A stretch of DNA of 64,000 nucleotides from Apodemus sylvaticus (taxonomy: Eukaryota > Chordata > Mammalia > Rodentia > Muridae), in assembly GCF_947179515.1 (NCBI RefSeq), contig NC_067472.1, positions 170,923,107 through 170,987,106 of the forward strand. The letters run 5' to 3'. Below, in pieces: positions 20,993 through 32,235 of this stretch. The position numbers and the translations under genes are program-made. The notes beneath the pieces are model-generated. The model saw only the letters and a program-made list of their open reading frames with translations, did no database searches and was not told where the DNA came from. Position 1 is the stretch's first letter, and the number at the start of each line of letters is the position of its first letter.

Positions 20993-21757
20993 TTCTGTGT
21001 TCTTATAATGTTCTAGGTCAATGCTGGAGTGCTAACAGCCCTAATAGACCAGGCTTAGTCACAGTGGCCTTCCACACACCAACTAAAGACATAAGAGAGA
21101 AGAGATTTGATGTAATTTGGACACACTGGGAAGAGAAACAAAGAGTTTCAGTGACCCTCAAGTCTATCTTCAGGGTCCTGATAAGAAGTTTAGGTTTAAT
21201 TACAGGGCAGGAGGTATGTCTGAGTAAGAGTCCTGGTCAAGGTGTGGTACGGCCCATCTTTGACACATCCTTGTTTGGCTCATGAGGTGTTCCAGTAAGT
21301 TTTGTCAAAACTGTGTGGATTCCTCCTGGGTAGTGAGTTCAACCTGTGGGTATCATCTGGACTTTAGCATTTCCCTTATGCCAGCTTGGTATTCCTGTGG
21401 AAATTTTAATTCTTTGGAGCCCTTTGTCCCCCCAAAATATGATAGCAAATGGAAGACACAGCATCTCTTTAAAAGATCTCCTCTCTTGCTAGGTAGGCTA
21501 CATTGGATTTCCACTGGGCAATCTTCTCTCTACCAAGTCTCAGTGCAAACTTCCAGCCTCTATATCCCCTGACCTGTGAGTGAGACTCCCCTCGGTAAAC
21601 TTGCTGTATTCTGGCTTGTGCTGTTTGTTTTGGTTTGTATGTCTTGAGCCTGGGTCTGCTGAAGCCAAGGCTGGGCTGAAACTCACATAGTGAGTAGCCA
21701 GACAAAACTGACCTTGCACTTCTGACCCTCTTGCCTCCTATTCCTTTTTTTTTTTTT
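20993..21757. other. Intergenic, nothing recognised
   Basis: Several 70-96 codon frames lie here without family resemblance; no splice-bounded exon was found. Confidence 0.4.
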
Positions 21758-21938
21758 TTTAGATTTATTTATTATTATATATAAGTACACCGTAGCTGTC
21801 TTCAGACACACCAGAAGGGGGCATCAGATCTCATTACGGGTGGTTGTGAGCCACCATGTGGTTGCTGAGATTTGAACTCAGGACCTTCGGGAGAGCAGTC
21901 AGTATTCTTAACCGCTGAGCCATCAATCTCTCCAGCCC
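21758..21938 (-). repeat. B2 SINE, reversed
   Basis: Plus strand reads 'agatttatttattattatat', 'gctgtcttcagacacacc' and 'gagccatcaatctctccagc', the full reverse complement of B2. Confidence 0.95.
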
Positions 21939-21977
21939 TCGCCTCCTATTCCTAAGGGCCATGTTTGCAGGCACATA

Positions 21978-21979
<2 letters not shown>

Positions 21980-22011
<32 letters not shown>
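21980..22011. repeat. (CA)n microsatellite
   Basis: About 15 uninterrupted CA units. Confidence 0.95.
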
Positions 22012-22012
<1 letters not shown>

Positions 22013-22107
22013 TTATGTGGTGCAGGAGATGGAACCTGGAGCTCTGTGCATGTGAAACAAACACTCTACCAAGCTAGCAGCTACATGTTCAGCTCCCTTG
22101 ATGGTTG

Positions 22108-22305
22108 GTTTTTTTTTGTTTGTTTGTTTGTTTTGTTTTTTTGTTTTTTTTTTGTTTGTTTTTTTTTTTGTGACAGGGTTTCTCTGTGTAGCCCTGGCTG
22201 TCCTGGGACTCACTCTGTAGACCAGGCTGGCCTTGAACTCAGAAATCTGCCTGCCTCTGCCTCCCAAGTGCTGGGATTACAGAAGTGTACCACCACTGCC
22301 CGGCT
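22108..22305 (-). repeat. B1 SINE, reversed, with long T-rich tail
   Basis: A T/G-rich stretch of about 60 bases leads into 'gacagggtttctctgtgtag' and ends 'caccactgcccggc'. It explains a lysine-rich minus-strand frame. Confidence 0.96.
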
Positions 22306-23374
22306 TCCTTTGATGAGTTTTAATGGGAATAATGTTAATTTCCACCTGTTAGTGGCAATATACAGTGTTTGTCGCAGTTTTACTCCTAATCCAACTAACT
22401 CCTAAATAATTGAAACAGGGCTATTATATTGATTTAACAAGCTTTAAGGGCACATCAAATGAGCATTATTACTCTATTTTAATCCTCTAAATTAATCCGG
22501 CTGTGTCAAAATCCCAGTGATGCTTGCATTTTAGTACTGATCTGCCTCTCTGGGCTCCTGATCTTTCTGCATGTCGCCTGGGCTCTCTCACGGTGAATCC
22601 ACGCTTCCTCTCTCTGTCTCCCCATCCCTAGCCCCTGACTGGGAGGAAGTCCAGTCTTATTTTCTCCCCTGTTCATTGACTAATCGGCGTCTTTATTGAA
22701 CAATCAGAGAATAATTGGGGAGCAATGTTTTGCAGCCAGATATGGGGACACAGAAATCAGCATTTGAACAATACAAGGACAGTGTTTACATACTGCACAA
22801 GCACATTATGCCTACACGTACCCTCTATAGCAACCAGCCATTCAGTCTGTACTACCTGCATCGAGTCCCTGGCTGTGGGATGTTTCAGAGGCCTGAGAGC
22901 CAACTCCTAATTGAACAATGGAGCTTTGGGAACAAGGCTCAGGTCACTGTGCAGAGAGTGGGCCCAGGACAAGCTGCTAAAGGAAGAAGGGGTGCTTCCC
23001 AGCCTGTACCTCCCGATCCCTCTTCCCTGTGCCCTAGAACCATCCCCAAGTCCATCAATATCATCAGCCTCAGGGGGCTCTGGATGGAGCGAATGCATTT
23101 TCACTGGGGAAAAAAAATGTCACTCAAAGGCCAAGAGTCAGTACAGAAAAGGAGGAGAGCGGGTCAGGCCCTGAACTGGTGAATGTGGAAGAGGCCATCT
23201 TTGGTCTCAGTAGATCTGGGTGGGAGGTGACAGTGCCTGGGTCTGAAGCTCCTCCTCCTCCTGAGGCAGCCACTATCCTGGCCTCGGCCCTGCTTCCGCT
23301 GGCTGGGGCTTCCTCCAGGCCCTGCATCTCTTAGTTCCTCAAAGCAGAGCCTGGAGAGGCAGTTTTAGTTGGAC
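22306..23374 (+). promoter_or_regulatory. 5' flank of the Siglec-E-type gene
   Basis: About 1 kb without recognised repeats directly upstream of the start codon, so the most likely home of the promoter. No TATA box could be assigned. A 155-codon frame (22715-23182) overlaps it but has no family resemblance. Confidence 0.4.
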
Positions 23375-26300
23375 ATGCTGCTGCTGCTCCTGCTGCTGCT
23401 GCTTCTCTGGGGGACAAAGGGTGTGGAGGGTGGGATCGAGGCCAAGGAGGGTTACACCCTGAGTGTGGAAAGTAAGGTGGTGGTGCAGGAGGGCCTGTGT
23501 GTCCTTGTGCCCTGTACCTTCTCCTATCCCCAGGAGAGGCGGAATGACTGGACCTACCCAGGCCAAATTCGTGGATACTGGTTCCGGCAAGGAGCCGAAA
23601 CAAACATTGATCCCCCCGTGGCCAGATATTACCCTGCACGGAAGAGGATCCAGGAGCGATTCTTCCTGTCCGGAGACCTACAGAGGAATGACTGCTCCCT
23701 GAACATCAGAGAGGTCAGAAAGGAGGATGCGGGGTCATACTTCTTTCGCCTGGACAGAGGAACTATAAAGTTTAATTATATTAGGAACATGATGACTCTG
23801 GATGTGACAGGTCAGACACGGTCTGCAAAGATGCTATGGATGGGAGGGTAAGGGGTCGTGGGTGCCTCATGGCAGGGCTGGGATAGGACTCTGTCCTGGG
23901 AGCAGCTGGGGCCGAGCATCAAGGCTCAGGGGAAGAGCTGGGGCTTCCTCTGAAGCTGCACCTCACCCCATCCTGATGCTCCATTTCTCCCCTCTCCTCA
24001 CCAGACCTCACTAACACCCCCCATATTCTTCTCCCGGAGACGCTCGAAGCTGGCCATCCCAGCAACCTGACCTGTTCTGTGCCTTGGGTCTGTGAGTGGA
24101 GGGCACACCCCACCTTCTCCTGGACTGGTATCTCTGTGTCACATTTGAGCACCAACACCACTGTTTCCTCGGTGCTAACCATCATCCCCCAGCCCCAGGA
24201 CCATGGCACCAACCTCACTTGTCAGGTGACCCTGCCTGGAGCTGGTGTGACCTCAAGAGTGACCATCCGTCTCAACGTGTCATGTGAGGCTGGGCTGAGA
24301 TGCCTGTTTTTCTAATGCCAAGTGGTTCCCAGGGTGGGGTCAGGATCTGGACGCTAGGTCCTAAAGTCCTGATAAGGGGACTTGTCAGCATGGCGGCCCC
24401 TGCCATAACCGTCCAGGCAATGGCTGGGGACAGAGGGTAGTTGACGAGTTCCCTGTGTCATTCTCTCTTAGATGCGCCAAAGAATCTGACTGTGACTGTC
24501 TATCAAGGAGCTGACTCAGGTAGTGTCCAGTCTTTAAGTGACCAGTGTCCTGTCCACATAAGCTGTGAGCCTGGGCTTGTCCACCTGAGGTTCTGAGAGG
24601 AACCAGATGTCAGTGGCACGGACTGTCATTGGTCTCCATGACCACAGTACCCAGAATTGATGGATCTAATTCTCTGTGTGTCTTGTACCAATGGGCAGCA
24701 AGGCCGTGGAGTTCCCTGTGCCACCAGCAATGAATAGTAAATAGGTCTTGTATCTATGACAACAGTGTGTGTCTTTGAGCGATAAACCCTTAAATGCAGG
24801 GAATGTGGCTCAAATGGTAGACTACTTGCCCAGCAGGTGCAAAGCCCTGGGTTCCATTCCCAGACCACATAAGCTGGGCACAGTAGTGCACACCTGCACT
24901 TGGGAGGTAGCAGCGGGAGGATTAGAAGTTCAGGGTCATCCTCGCTACATCATGAGTTTGAAGGCAGCCTGAGCTATATGAGACACTGCCTTCAATTCTC
25001 AACGCCCTCTTTTCTCTCTTCTCTCTGTCTGTCTGTCTCTCCCCCCCCCCACCCAATCTCTGTTTGTCTGACTCTCTCTCATCATCAACTCCAAGTGTAC
25101 ACCGGGATCATGTGTTCTCTTTAATTTTGAAGCTTATAGCCAAGTGGTTCACAGGGAAATGTTCAAGTTTGGGTTCCTGCTGTTTTGGTGATTAAGTGAA
25201 AACCCATGGTTTCCTATCCTTTGCTGTGTCAGTGCCTGTGTGTCAGTGCCCTCCCTGGATTCTAGTGTACCTTTTCTTAATCACATCACACTGACTCTGT
25301 CTCTTTCTCTACAGTGTCCACAATCCTGGAGAGCGGATCATCTCTTCCTATCTCCGAGGGGCAGGCACTGCGTCTCATCTGCAGCACTGACAGCTATCCC
25401 CCTGCAAACCTAAGTTGGTCCTGGAACAACCTGACTCTGTGCCCATCCAAGTTGTCCAAACCCGGCTTCCTGGAGCTGTTTCCAGTGCATCTTAAGCACG
25501 GAGGAGTGTACACCTGCCAGGCTCAGCATGCCCTGGGCTCCCAACACATTTCCCTGAGCCTGTCTCCACAGAGTAAGTGGCTTGTGGGGCAGAGACAGAC
25601 AAGCAGGAGGAGGTTAGCACCTGCCTCATCCTGGCAGTGTCCCCATCAGCCCTCTGAGCCTCACAGAGGACCTTCGCTCCAAGTCTCGCTGAGCTGTGAG
25701 ACCTATAATGTTCTGGCTATGCAGAGCCTCACTATCTTACTCCTGCTGTGAGGAGGGTGTGGGTGAGGGAAGGGAGTCACTTCAACAAATCCTGAACTGA
25801 GGAGAGGGGCTGGGGACTTGGATGGCTGAGTGTTGAGTGCAAGGTCCTTGCTTCTGCAGGCCAGGAGGAAAGGACATAAAATTCAAGGGAAAATTGAACC
25901 AAAGCAAAACAGTGTAAAAACAAATGTGAAACAGCTCGGAAGTCAAACCTGTGTGGTGGCCCGTGTCCCATCCATCACTTGGGGATTAGGCAGGCACTTA
26001 ACAGCTGACCTATATCCCCAGCCTTGTTTTTATTGTTATTGTGAGATAGACTCTCACCAAGTTTCCCAGGCAGAGAATTAATCTCAGTTTATAGCCCAGA
26101 AACCCCTTGCATTTGAGAGACTTTTGCCTTTGCTTCAGCGGTGGCTGGAATGACAGGGATTCTTCATTACATCTGGCTGGGGTGAAGGATTCCTTTGCCT
26201 GTTGTGAATCTGGCATTGGAACCCAGACCCTAATACATGCTGAGATGCATTTAACAATGCAATTTTAAAATGCAAAATAGATCTATGCTGAAAAGGATAA

Positions 26301-27355
26301 ATCAAGACCAACTGATGTCCAGCTTTGTAAGGTCCCCTCTGCCTTCTCTTGTCCCTTCCACCCAGGTCCCTGTTCTGATATCTGAGCGAGGGCTGAGAAC
26401 AGGGGAAAGTCCAGCTTCCTGCGTGGAGCTAGTGTAGGAGGAGAGGAGAGGGTTCTTAGCATTCTCTCTCTGCAGGCAGCGCAACTTTATCTGAAATGAT
26501 GACGGGGACCTTTGTGGGTGCAGGTGTCACAGCCGTCCTTTTCCTGTCTTTCTGTATCATCCTCCTGGCGTGAGTATCCGCCCTGGTGGGGAAGGAGAAC
26601 CCCAGATGGTGAGGGGCAAGCATGATACCCTGAGTCCAGGCCTGGGGTGGGGGGGGGGGTGGGGGGCGAGACCTAGGCGGGTGAGGAGCCTGAAGTCAGG
26701 GGAAGCTGTAGTCTAGGCATATGGTGAGAAGGTAGAGTTCTGGAATGTTGTGACCCTCAGGCTCCACTGTCCCAGATGGTGGGAGCCACCTTTCAACACA
26801 GGAGCCCCTGTGACAGGAGCACTGGCCACCTTGGTCACGCTTTACAGACTTAATTGCAAGCGGGGGTGGGGATGGGGGAGTGGGGGCAGGGGAGGTGGGG
26901 GGTGGAGGGGTGTCTGCCAACCGCACTCCTTCCTGCCCACACTGAGAGGCTCCTTGGTATCCTCATACCCAGAGTAAGATCCTACAGGAGGAAACCAGCC
27001 AGACCAACTGTGGTAGCGCCGAATCCAAATACCCTCAAGGCCTCAGTTTCTAAGGTGAGTGACCAGGGTGCCTGAGTTTGAGGCCAGGGTCCTCCTGCCT
27101 GGACTCCTCCCCTGAGATGGATCCCAGGTTTTTCTGCTGAGTGTGGTCCCAGGTGGGTGTCCTGCAAGCAGACCTCTCTAGCCCATTTCCCAACTCGATG
27201 ATAGTAGATAGTGTCCACACTGCTTGCTCTCTGGCTGGGCAGAGAGGACTCAGATTCTCCCTCTTCTTTTCTACCTCAAGTTCACAGATTCTCATATCTC
27301 CCTCTTAAGGACACAAAGCTGCAGGACCCTCTCTGCCTTTAAGCTCCTGCCATGG

Positions 27356-27397
<42 letters not shown>

Positions 27398-27937
27398 ATT
27401 GTGTGTTTGTAGGAGCATGTGTGCATGTCGATGCACATGTAAGAGGATGGTTGAGATTGATGGTTGGAATCATCCTCTGGCTCTTCCACCTTGTTCACTG
27501 AGGCAAGGCCACTTAATCAAACCCAGAGATCACTGATGTGGCTACTCTCACTAGCCAGGGATCCCCTACCTCTGCCTTCTAAAGCTTGGGTTATGGGTGG
27601 GCCACCACATCCAGCTGGCATTTGCATCGTTTCTGGGAATCCAAACACTGGCCCTCATGCTCACACAGCAAGAACACCACCACTGAGCCACTGCCCTGGG
27701 TCCCTTCCTTTCACCCATTTGTGAAATGTACTAACGAAGACCAGGCGCCAGGGACCCATCTATCAAGAACTGTAGAAAGCCTGGGACTCAGTCACATTTT
27801 ATTTTAGAGAGAGGTGGTTATAAAACCACTCTAACAAACAATAATGACAAATAAAAGAGACATTTATTGTGGGGAAATGAAAGGCACTAGGAAGTGCCTC
27901 AAAGATAGGCTGTGTAGTTAGTTCACTATTATCTATC

Positions 27938-27984
<47 letters not shown>

Positions 27985-27989
27985 ATCTA

Positions 27990-28037
<48 letters not shown>

Positions 28038-29788
28038 ATCTGTGCTCTTGATTTTAGTAGTCCCACATAACTTCATCTTGAAAAACTAGAACTACAGATT
28101 GAGTAACATCCCCCACTCCTTCCAGGATTCTTTCCCCAGTCCCCTGGCATCCGCCACTCTCCTTCCCCTCCTCCTTCCTCCCCTCCCCTTCCCCTTCCTC
28201 TCCACTCCCTTTCTCTCACTGTGTGAGACTCTGACTTCAGCAGATACCTTCTATGTGAGACCACACTGTATTCGTCCTTTTGTGACTGGTTTACTTCATT
28301 TAACATGCCCTCAGAATCCATCCATGTTGTAGCATACTACAAGATGGCGAAAGGCTGAATCCACTGTATGTACCATACATTCTTTAGCCTTATTTCTGAG
28401 TTTCTCCTCCCTGTCTACTGTTGTGATATGCACATACATAACCCTGAAAAATCAAGATTGTATTTTCAATTACACACACACACAAACACACACACACACA
28501 TGCATTATTGGGTCATACGGTTCTACTTTTCATTTTTTTTTGAGAATCTGTCCACACTGGCCATTTTCTGTTTCCTTTTGTAGGCTTTTAATAGTGGATA
28601 TCCTGGCGAATGTGAGGTGCTATTTCTTTGTGGTTTGAATTTGCATTTTCTAATGATAACAGTGAATATTTCTTCTCTGTATATCTCTCTGGAGGAGTAT
28701 CTATTCCAGTTCTTTGTTTACTTTTCTAGTTGGGTTGTTTGTTGTTGAGGAATTATATTCTTTAACTACCTGGCTCTTAGTCCCTCTTCTGATGTGTGGC
28801 TTCTACATATTTCCTGTAGGTTGAGTGTGGTTTTGGTTAGTGATGAGGGAGACTAGATTGTGCCATATGATTTATTCCAGATAGAGGAGCAGCCACCTCT
28901 ATGTATGTATGTATGTATGTATGTATGTATGTATGTATGTATGTATGTATGCATGTATGTATCTAGTCTGTGCTCTAGATTTAGTGGTCTTCTCAGAAAG
29001 AGGAGGCAGCAGGCAGCGACTGGAAGAGCAGCCCTGAGGGCTGTGTGAACAGACAGGGGAAGGATGGGCCACGACAGGAAGTGATTTTGAAGAAGTTGAA
29101 TGTGTAAATAATTTCTGAGCAAACAGGCCACTATGAGGAACAAGCTAACTGTAAGTTTCATGGGGAAGGAAGAATCTGTTACCTCTGTGGATGCCTCTGG
29201 ATGCAACAGGCAGGAAACAGTTTAGCAAGGGGGTGGGGAGAGGTGGACAGAGGCAGAGGCATTAGGAAGGATCCTAGAGATGCCGTGGACTGGCTGATGG
29301 ATCACTCATGAAGCCGAGATGAAGGGGATACAGGTGGGCCAAGGGTGGGGTTTGAGTGACAGGGAATGAAGGATGGTGAGTGAAAGAGGTTGGGAGCTGA
29401 CTCAGAGGTTTACCTTGAGCAGACAGGCGGAGAGAACTGCCAGTCACCGATGGTGAGGAGACTGCAGGAAGTAGATTGCAGCAGAAAAGTAGGAGTGCAG
29501 ACTGTTTAATTACATGTGTGAGCACACACACTTGAACGCAGTACCCACTAAGGACAAAAGAGGAAGCTGAATCCCCTGGAGCTATAGGTAGCGTGGGTGC
29601 TGGGAACTGAATCCTGGTCCTCTGCCAGCACCGCATGTTATCTTAACCTCTGAGCCATCTCTCCAGCACCAAATGTATTGTTTTACTGAGTGTTTGACAA
29701 GGGTCGAGGGTGCAGGTACAAACAGTTCAGGTATACTATGTTTCCCATTTTTAAGGTTTTATTACATTTTTATGTTCATTTATTTTGT

Positions 29789-29823
<35 letters not shown>

Positions 29824-32029
29824 ATGCCAGGGTGTGCATGTGGCAATTAGAAGACAACATTCAGGAGCTGGCTCTCTTCTTCCACCATGGGGTATCAGGG
29901 ATTGAACTCAGATTGTTAAGCTTGGCAGCAAGCACCGTTACCCCTGAGCCATCTTGTCAGCCCAGCTTGGAAGTTTTTAGCTTTAACTTCACATGAAATC
30001 AATACCCATTCTGTGGAAATCATACTTCCAAGTTTGAGTTCTGATTATTTACTGGAACAGGTAGCCTGTGATTCAGTTCTCTCTGTGATTCTGGGCACTA
30101 GCTGTGGGTCACAGCCTCCACTCTGTGGCCTCCAGGCCATGAGGTGTGTGGCCCATGGTTTTTCTTTTCTTCTCTTTTCTTTTTCTTCTTCCTTTGTTTG
30201 AATGTGGATATTCAATATTTTATTATAAAAATAGACATCGTGTTCAAGGACTTTGCCCTACTGTAGGCCACTGTTAGCGTCCTGGGTGCATTTAAAGATA
30301 GGCAAGAAAGCTGAAGAGATGTCTCGGAGGTTAAAGTGCTCCCTGCTAACTCGGAGGTTAAAGTGCTCCCTGCTAACTCGGAGGTTAAAGTGCTCCCTGC
30401 TAACTCGGAGGTTGAAGTGCTCCCTGCTAACTCAGAGGTTAAAGTGCTCCCTGCTAACTCGGAGGTTAAAGTGCTCCCTGCTAACTCAGAGGTTAAAGTG
30501 CTCCCTGCTAACTCGGAGGTTAAAGTGCAGGAGGCTTGGGTTCAACTTCAGCACCCGCGTCAGGCAGCTCACCCTGCCTGTGACGCAAGCTCCATGGGAC
30601 CCCCCCCCCCCATTTTAACTTCCATGGGTACTACCCTCACCTGTTCATATCCCCCCCCCCAGCTACGCACATGAAAATAAAATAAAATTTAAAACGTTAA
30701 GTGTAGGCAGGGTTCAACTTGGTTACATCTTGGGTTACATGAATTAAAAGCACTGCCTTTTCATTCTTCAGCCTAGTGTGTGTGTATCCCGGGTGCGTGT
30801 GTGCACACGGTTTCTACCCGATCTGGTTTTTAGCTCAGTACCACCTGTGAAGATCCTCCTGCTCACACATTTACAGGTTCTAGGTATTCGGGGTGCAGGC
30901 TTCTTAAGGGGCATTCTTCTTCCCATCAGATAACATTTCTTTGACTGGCTGTTCCTTACCCTGCCGGAAGCTTCTGGAAGCAGGCATCACGCCTGAATCA
31001 AGGCACTGCATCTGCCCTTCACCCTGTCCTGCCCGTATCATGAATCACCACTAGGCATCTGTTGACTCATTTGTTTTGAGATGTGTCTTGCTGTAAACTC
31101 CTGTCAGACCCAGGAACCATCACGTAGCCCAGACTGGCCTTGAGCTCACAGGAATCCTCCTGCCACAGCCTGCCAAGTGCTGGGAATACAAAAATTCAAC
31201 AGACACTGTTATGACCACATTCAATTAATGGATGATGTGCACGAGGCTGGGGCTGAGGAGATAGCTCAGAGGGTAAGGTGCTTGCATGCATGAGGAGTTG
31301 ACTCTGGGTCACCAGGCACAGTGGTGCAGACCTACAATCACAGTGCTGGGATAGGAGCAGAGTCAACTGGACATGGCCAAAATGGTGAGCTCCAGGGTTA
31401 TTTAGCGAGTGGTCCTGTCTTCAAAAGTACTATCTTGCTGGTGGAGGGGTTGCTTATTAAGTATTAAATGTTTTCAGAATGTAAGAATGCACATGGGAGG
31501 CTAGAGAGGCTCAGGGGTTAAGAGAGTGTGTTGCTCTAGCAGAGGACCTGAGTTCGGTTCCCAGCACCCTGTCCGGCTCCTCACAACCTCCTTTAACCTT
31601 GGCCGTAGGGGTTCAGACGCCACCTTCTGGCATCTGCAGGTACTGCACCATAGGTGTATATACCTCTATGCACATACATGTAACTTAAAATTAAAAATGT
31701 TTGTGAGCGAGCAGATGTGGAGTTCCAGGGGCCCCTACTGCCCTATCTGACTCTCTCCTTTCCTCTCATTACAGAATCCCCTGGTTGAATCCCAGGCAGA
31801 GGACAGCTCTGAGCCCCTGCCTTCCGTAGTTGAGGCAGCCCTCTCCTTCACAGAGGAAGAGGGAGACGACAGCTCCGAGCCCCTGCCTTCCGTAGTTGAG
31901 GCGGCCCTCTCCTCCACAGAGGAAGAGATACATTATGCCTCCCTCAGTTTTCACGAAATGAAGCCGTGGAACCCATGGGGGCAGCAGGACACTACCACAG
32001 AGTACTCAGAGATAAAGTTCCACAAATGA
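23375..32029 (+). CDS. Siglece: Sialic acid-binding Ig-like lectin, Siglec-E type (7 coding exons)
   Basis: CD33-related inhibitory receptor of myeloid cells, binding sialoglycans and recruiting SHP-1/SHP-2 through tyrosine motifs. Exons 23375-23810, 24005-24283, 24472-24519, 25315-25572, 26476-26569, 26973-27054 and 31775-32029 have GT-AG borders, constant phase and total 1452 bases, 483 residues, no stop. Exon 1 holds a ten-leucine signal peptide and V-set domain (about 20-145; C42, C47, C107; F-strand arginine R125 in SYFFRLDRG, the expected sialic-acid contact). Exons 2 and 4 are C2-set domains, exon 3 the typical 48-base linker, exon 5 the membrane segment (about 349-371). The tail has an ITIM, IHYASL at 451-456, and TEYSEI at 474-479. 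Domains 2-3 and tail closely resemble mouse Siglec-E as I remember it; the V-set is much more diverged. Oddity: 22 tail residues are duplicated in tandem. ATG 23375 is chosen because it opens the signal peptide. Symbol by resemblance; rat calls this orthologue Siglec5. Confidence 0.93.
26641..26915 (+). other. G-run clusters in the Siglec intron between TM exon and exon 6
   Basis: Two clusters of G runs of 4-11 bases, near 26643-26670 and 26863-26912, in the short intron 26570-26972, the second ending about 60 bases before the acceptor of exon 6. Such clusters can form G-quadruplexes in DNA or nascent RNA. Confidence 0.8.
27358..27396. repeat. (TG)n microsatellite
   Basis: About 19 TG units followed by the reversed tail of a diverged tRNA-derived SINE (27400-27700). 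Confidence 0.95.
27932..28038. repeat. (CTAT)n-(CTGT)n compound microsatellite
   Basis: Some 12 CTAT units, a block of about 7 CTGT units, then CTAT again. The nested arrangement parallels the GAT/GCT block at 16.2 kb. Confidence 0.96.
28220..28860 (-). mobile_element. Ancient L1 (L1M-type) fragment
   Basis: Diagnostic phrases in order: 'aatccatccatgttgtagca', 'aaggctgaatccactgtatg', 'attattgggtcatacggttc', 'gtggtttgaatttgcatttt', 'ctagttgggttgtttgttgt'. This is the well-known reverse complement of the 3' part of old mammalian L1 elements. A CA repeat (about 28475-28502) interrupts it. Confidence 0.8.
28903..28967. repeat. (ATGT)n microsatellite
   Basis: About 15 units with one GCATG interruption near 28950. 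Confidence 0.96.
29500..29668 (-). repeat. tRNA-derived SINE, reversed
   Basis: Plus strand 'gggtgctgggaactgaatcc' through 'ctgagccatctctccagcac'. Confidence 0.85.
29790..29965 (-). repeat. (TG)n tract plus reversed tRNA-derived SINE
   Basis: A TG run at 29790-29822 precedes 'gggattgaactcagattgtt' and 'ctgagccatcttgtcagccc'. Confidence 0.85.
30300..30690 (+). repeat. tRNA-derived SINE interrupted by its own tandem amplification
   Basis: Head 'gctgaagagatgtctcggag' and B-box side 'cttgggttcaacttcagcac' of one SINE flank the minisatellite at 30324-30532; the copy ends with C runs and 'aaaataaaataaaat'. Confidence 0.85.
30324..30532 (+). repeat. 27-bp minisatellite, 7 full units plus a partial, built from a SINE A-box region
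   Basis: Units start at 30324, 30351, 30378, 30405, 30432, 30459, 30486 and 30513 (partial). Consensus starts 'tcggaggttaaagtgctccc' and ends 'tgctaac'. Variants are few (tcagagg at 30432 and 30486; gttgaag at 30405), so the expansion is young. Open frames across it are artefacts of the period being a multiple of three. Confidence 0.97.
31080..31195 (-). repeat. Old B1-type SINE, reversed
   Basis: Plus strand 'cagactggccttgagctcac' and 'ccaagtgctgggaataca'. Confidence 0.75.
31250..31440 (+). repeat. tRNA-derived SINE, diverged
   Basis: Head 'gggctgaggagatagctcag' with A box and a 'ccaggcacagtggtgcag' 3' part. Confidence 0.7.
31495..31710 (+). repeat. B2-like SINE
   Basis: Head 'gggaggctagagaggctcag', then 'gacctgagttcggttcccag'. 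It ends about 65 bases before the acceptor of the Siglec ITIM exon. Confidence 0.8.
31802..31933 (+). repeat. 66-bp in-frame tandem duplication in the Siglec cytoplasmic exon
   Basis: 'gacagctctgagcccctg' at 31802 recurs as 'gacagctccgagcccctg' at 31868; the two 66-base copies differ at only a few positions. Each encodes a stretch with SSEPLPSVVEAALS followed by an acidic TEEE. The second copy runs directly into the ITIM. Confidence 0.96.
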
Positions 32030-32235
32030 CCGCATCGCCATGACCATGCCTGGAGGGAGCATGGCGGCCACGGGAGGCTGGCTCTGGAGAAGGAAAAAGC
32101 TGCCTAGGTGGACGATGCACGGGGCTTCAGCGCCATTCCTTTCGTGACGCAGACGTTCTGCTGCTGCCCACACCCCTGCGCTGCCCGTCCACACGGGAAT
32201 CATAAGCTTGACTCTTTTCTCCCCCCTCCCCCCCA
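32030..32235 (+). other. Siglec gene 3' untranslated region, proximal part
   Basis: Unique-looking DNA directly after the stop codon, then a reversed B1. No AATAAA was confidently placed, so the 3' end of the transcript is open. Confidence 0.5.

Larger units (their letters stand above)
27055..31774 (+). other. Last intron of the Siglec gene, repeat-filled
   Basis: About 4.7 kb between the membrane-proximal exon 6 and the ITIM exon, far longer than the other introns (188-903 bases). It is packed with SINEs, an ancient L1 fragment, four microsatellites and a minisatellite, each listed separately. Confidence 0.9.

Noticed and set aside
22715..23182. 155-codon frame just upstream of the Siglec start
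   Set aside because: No recognisable domain, start context or splice link; most likely chance in the promoter flank.
30253..30674. Repetitive 112- and 121-codon frames with a regular nine-residue period
   Set aside because: The 27-base minisatellite is a multiple of three and therefore stays open; it lies inside a SINE in an intron.
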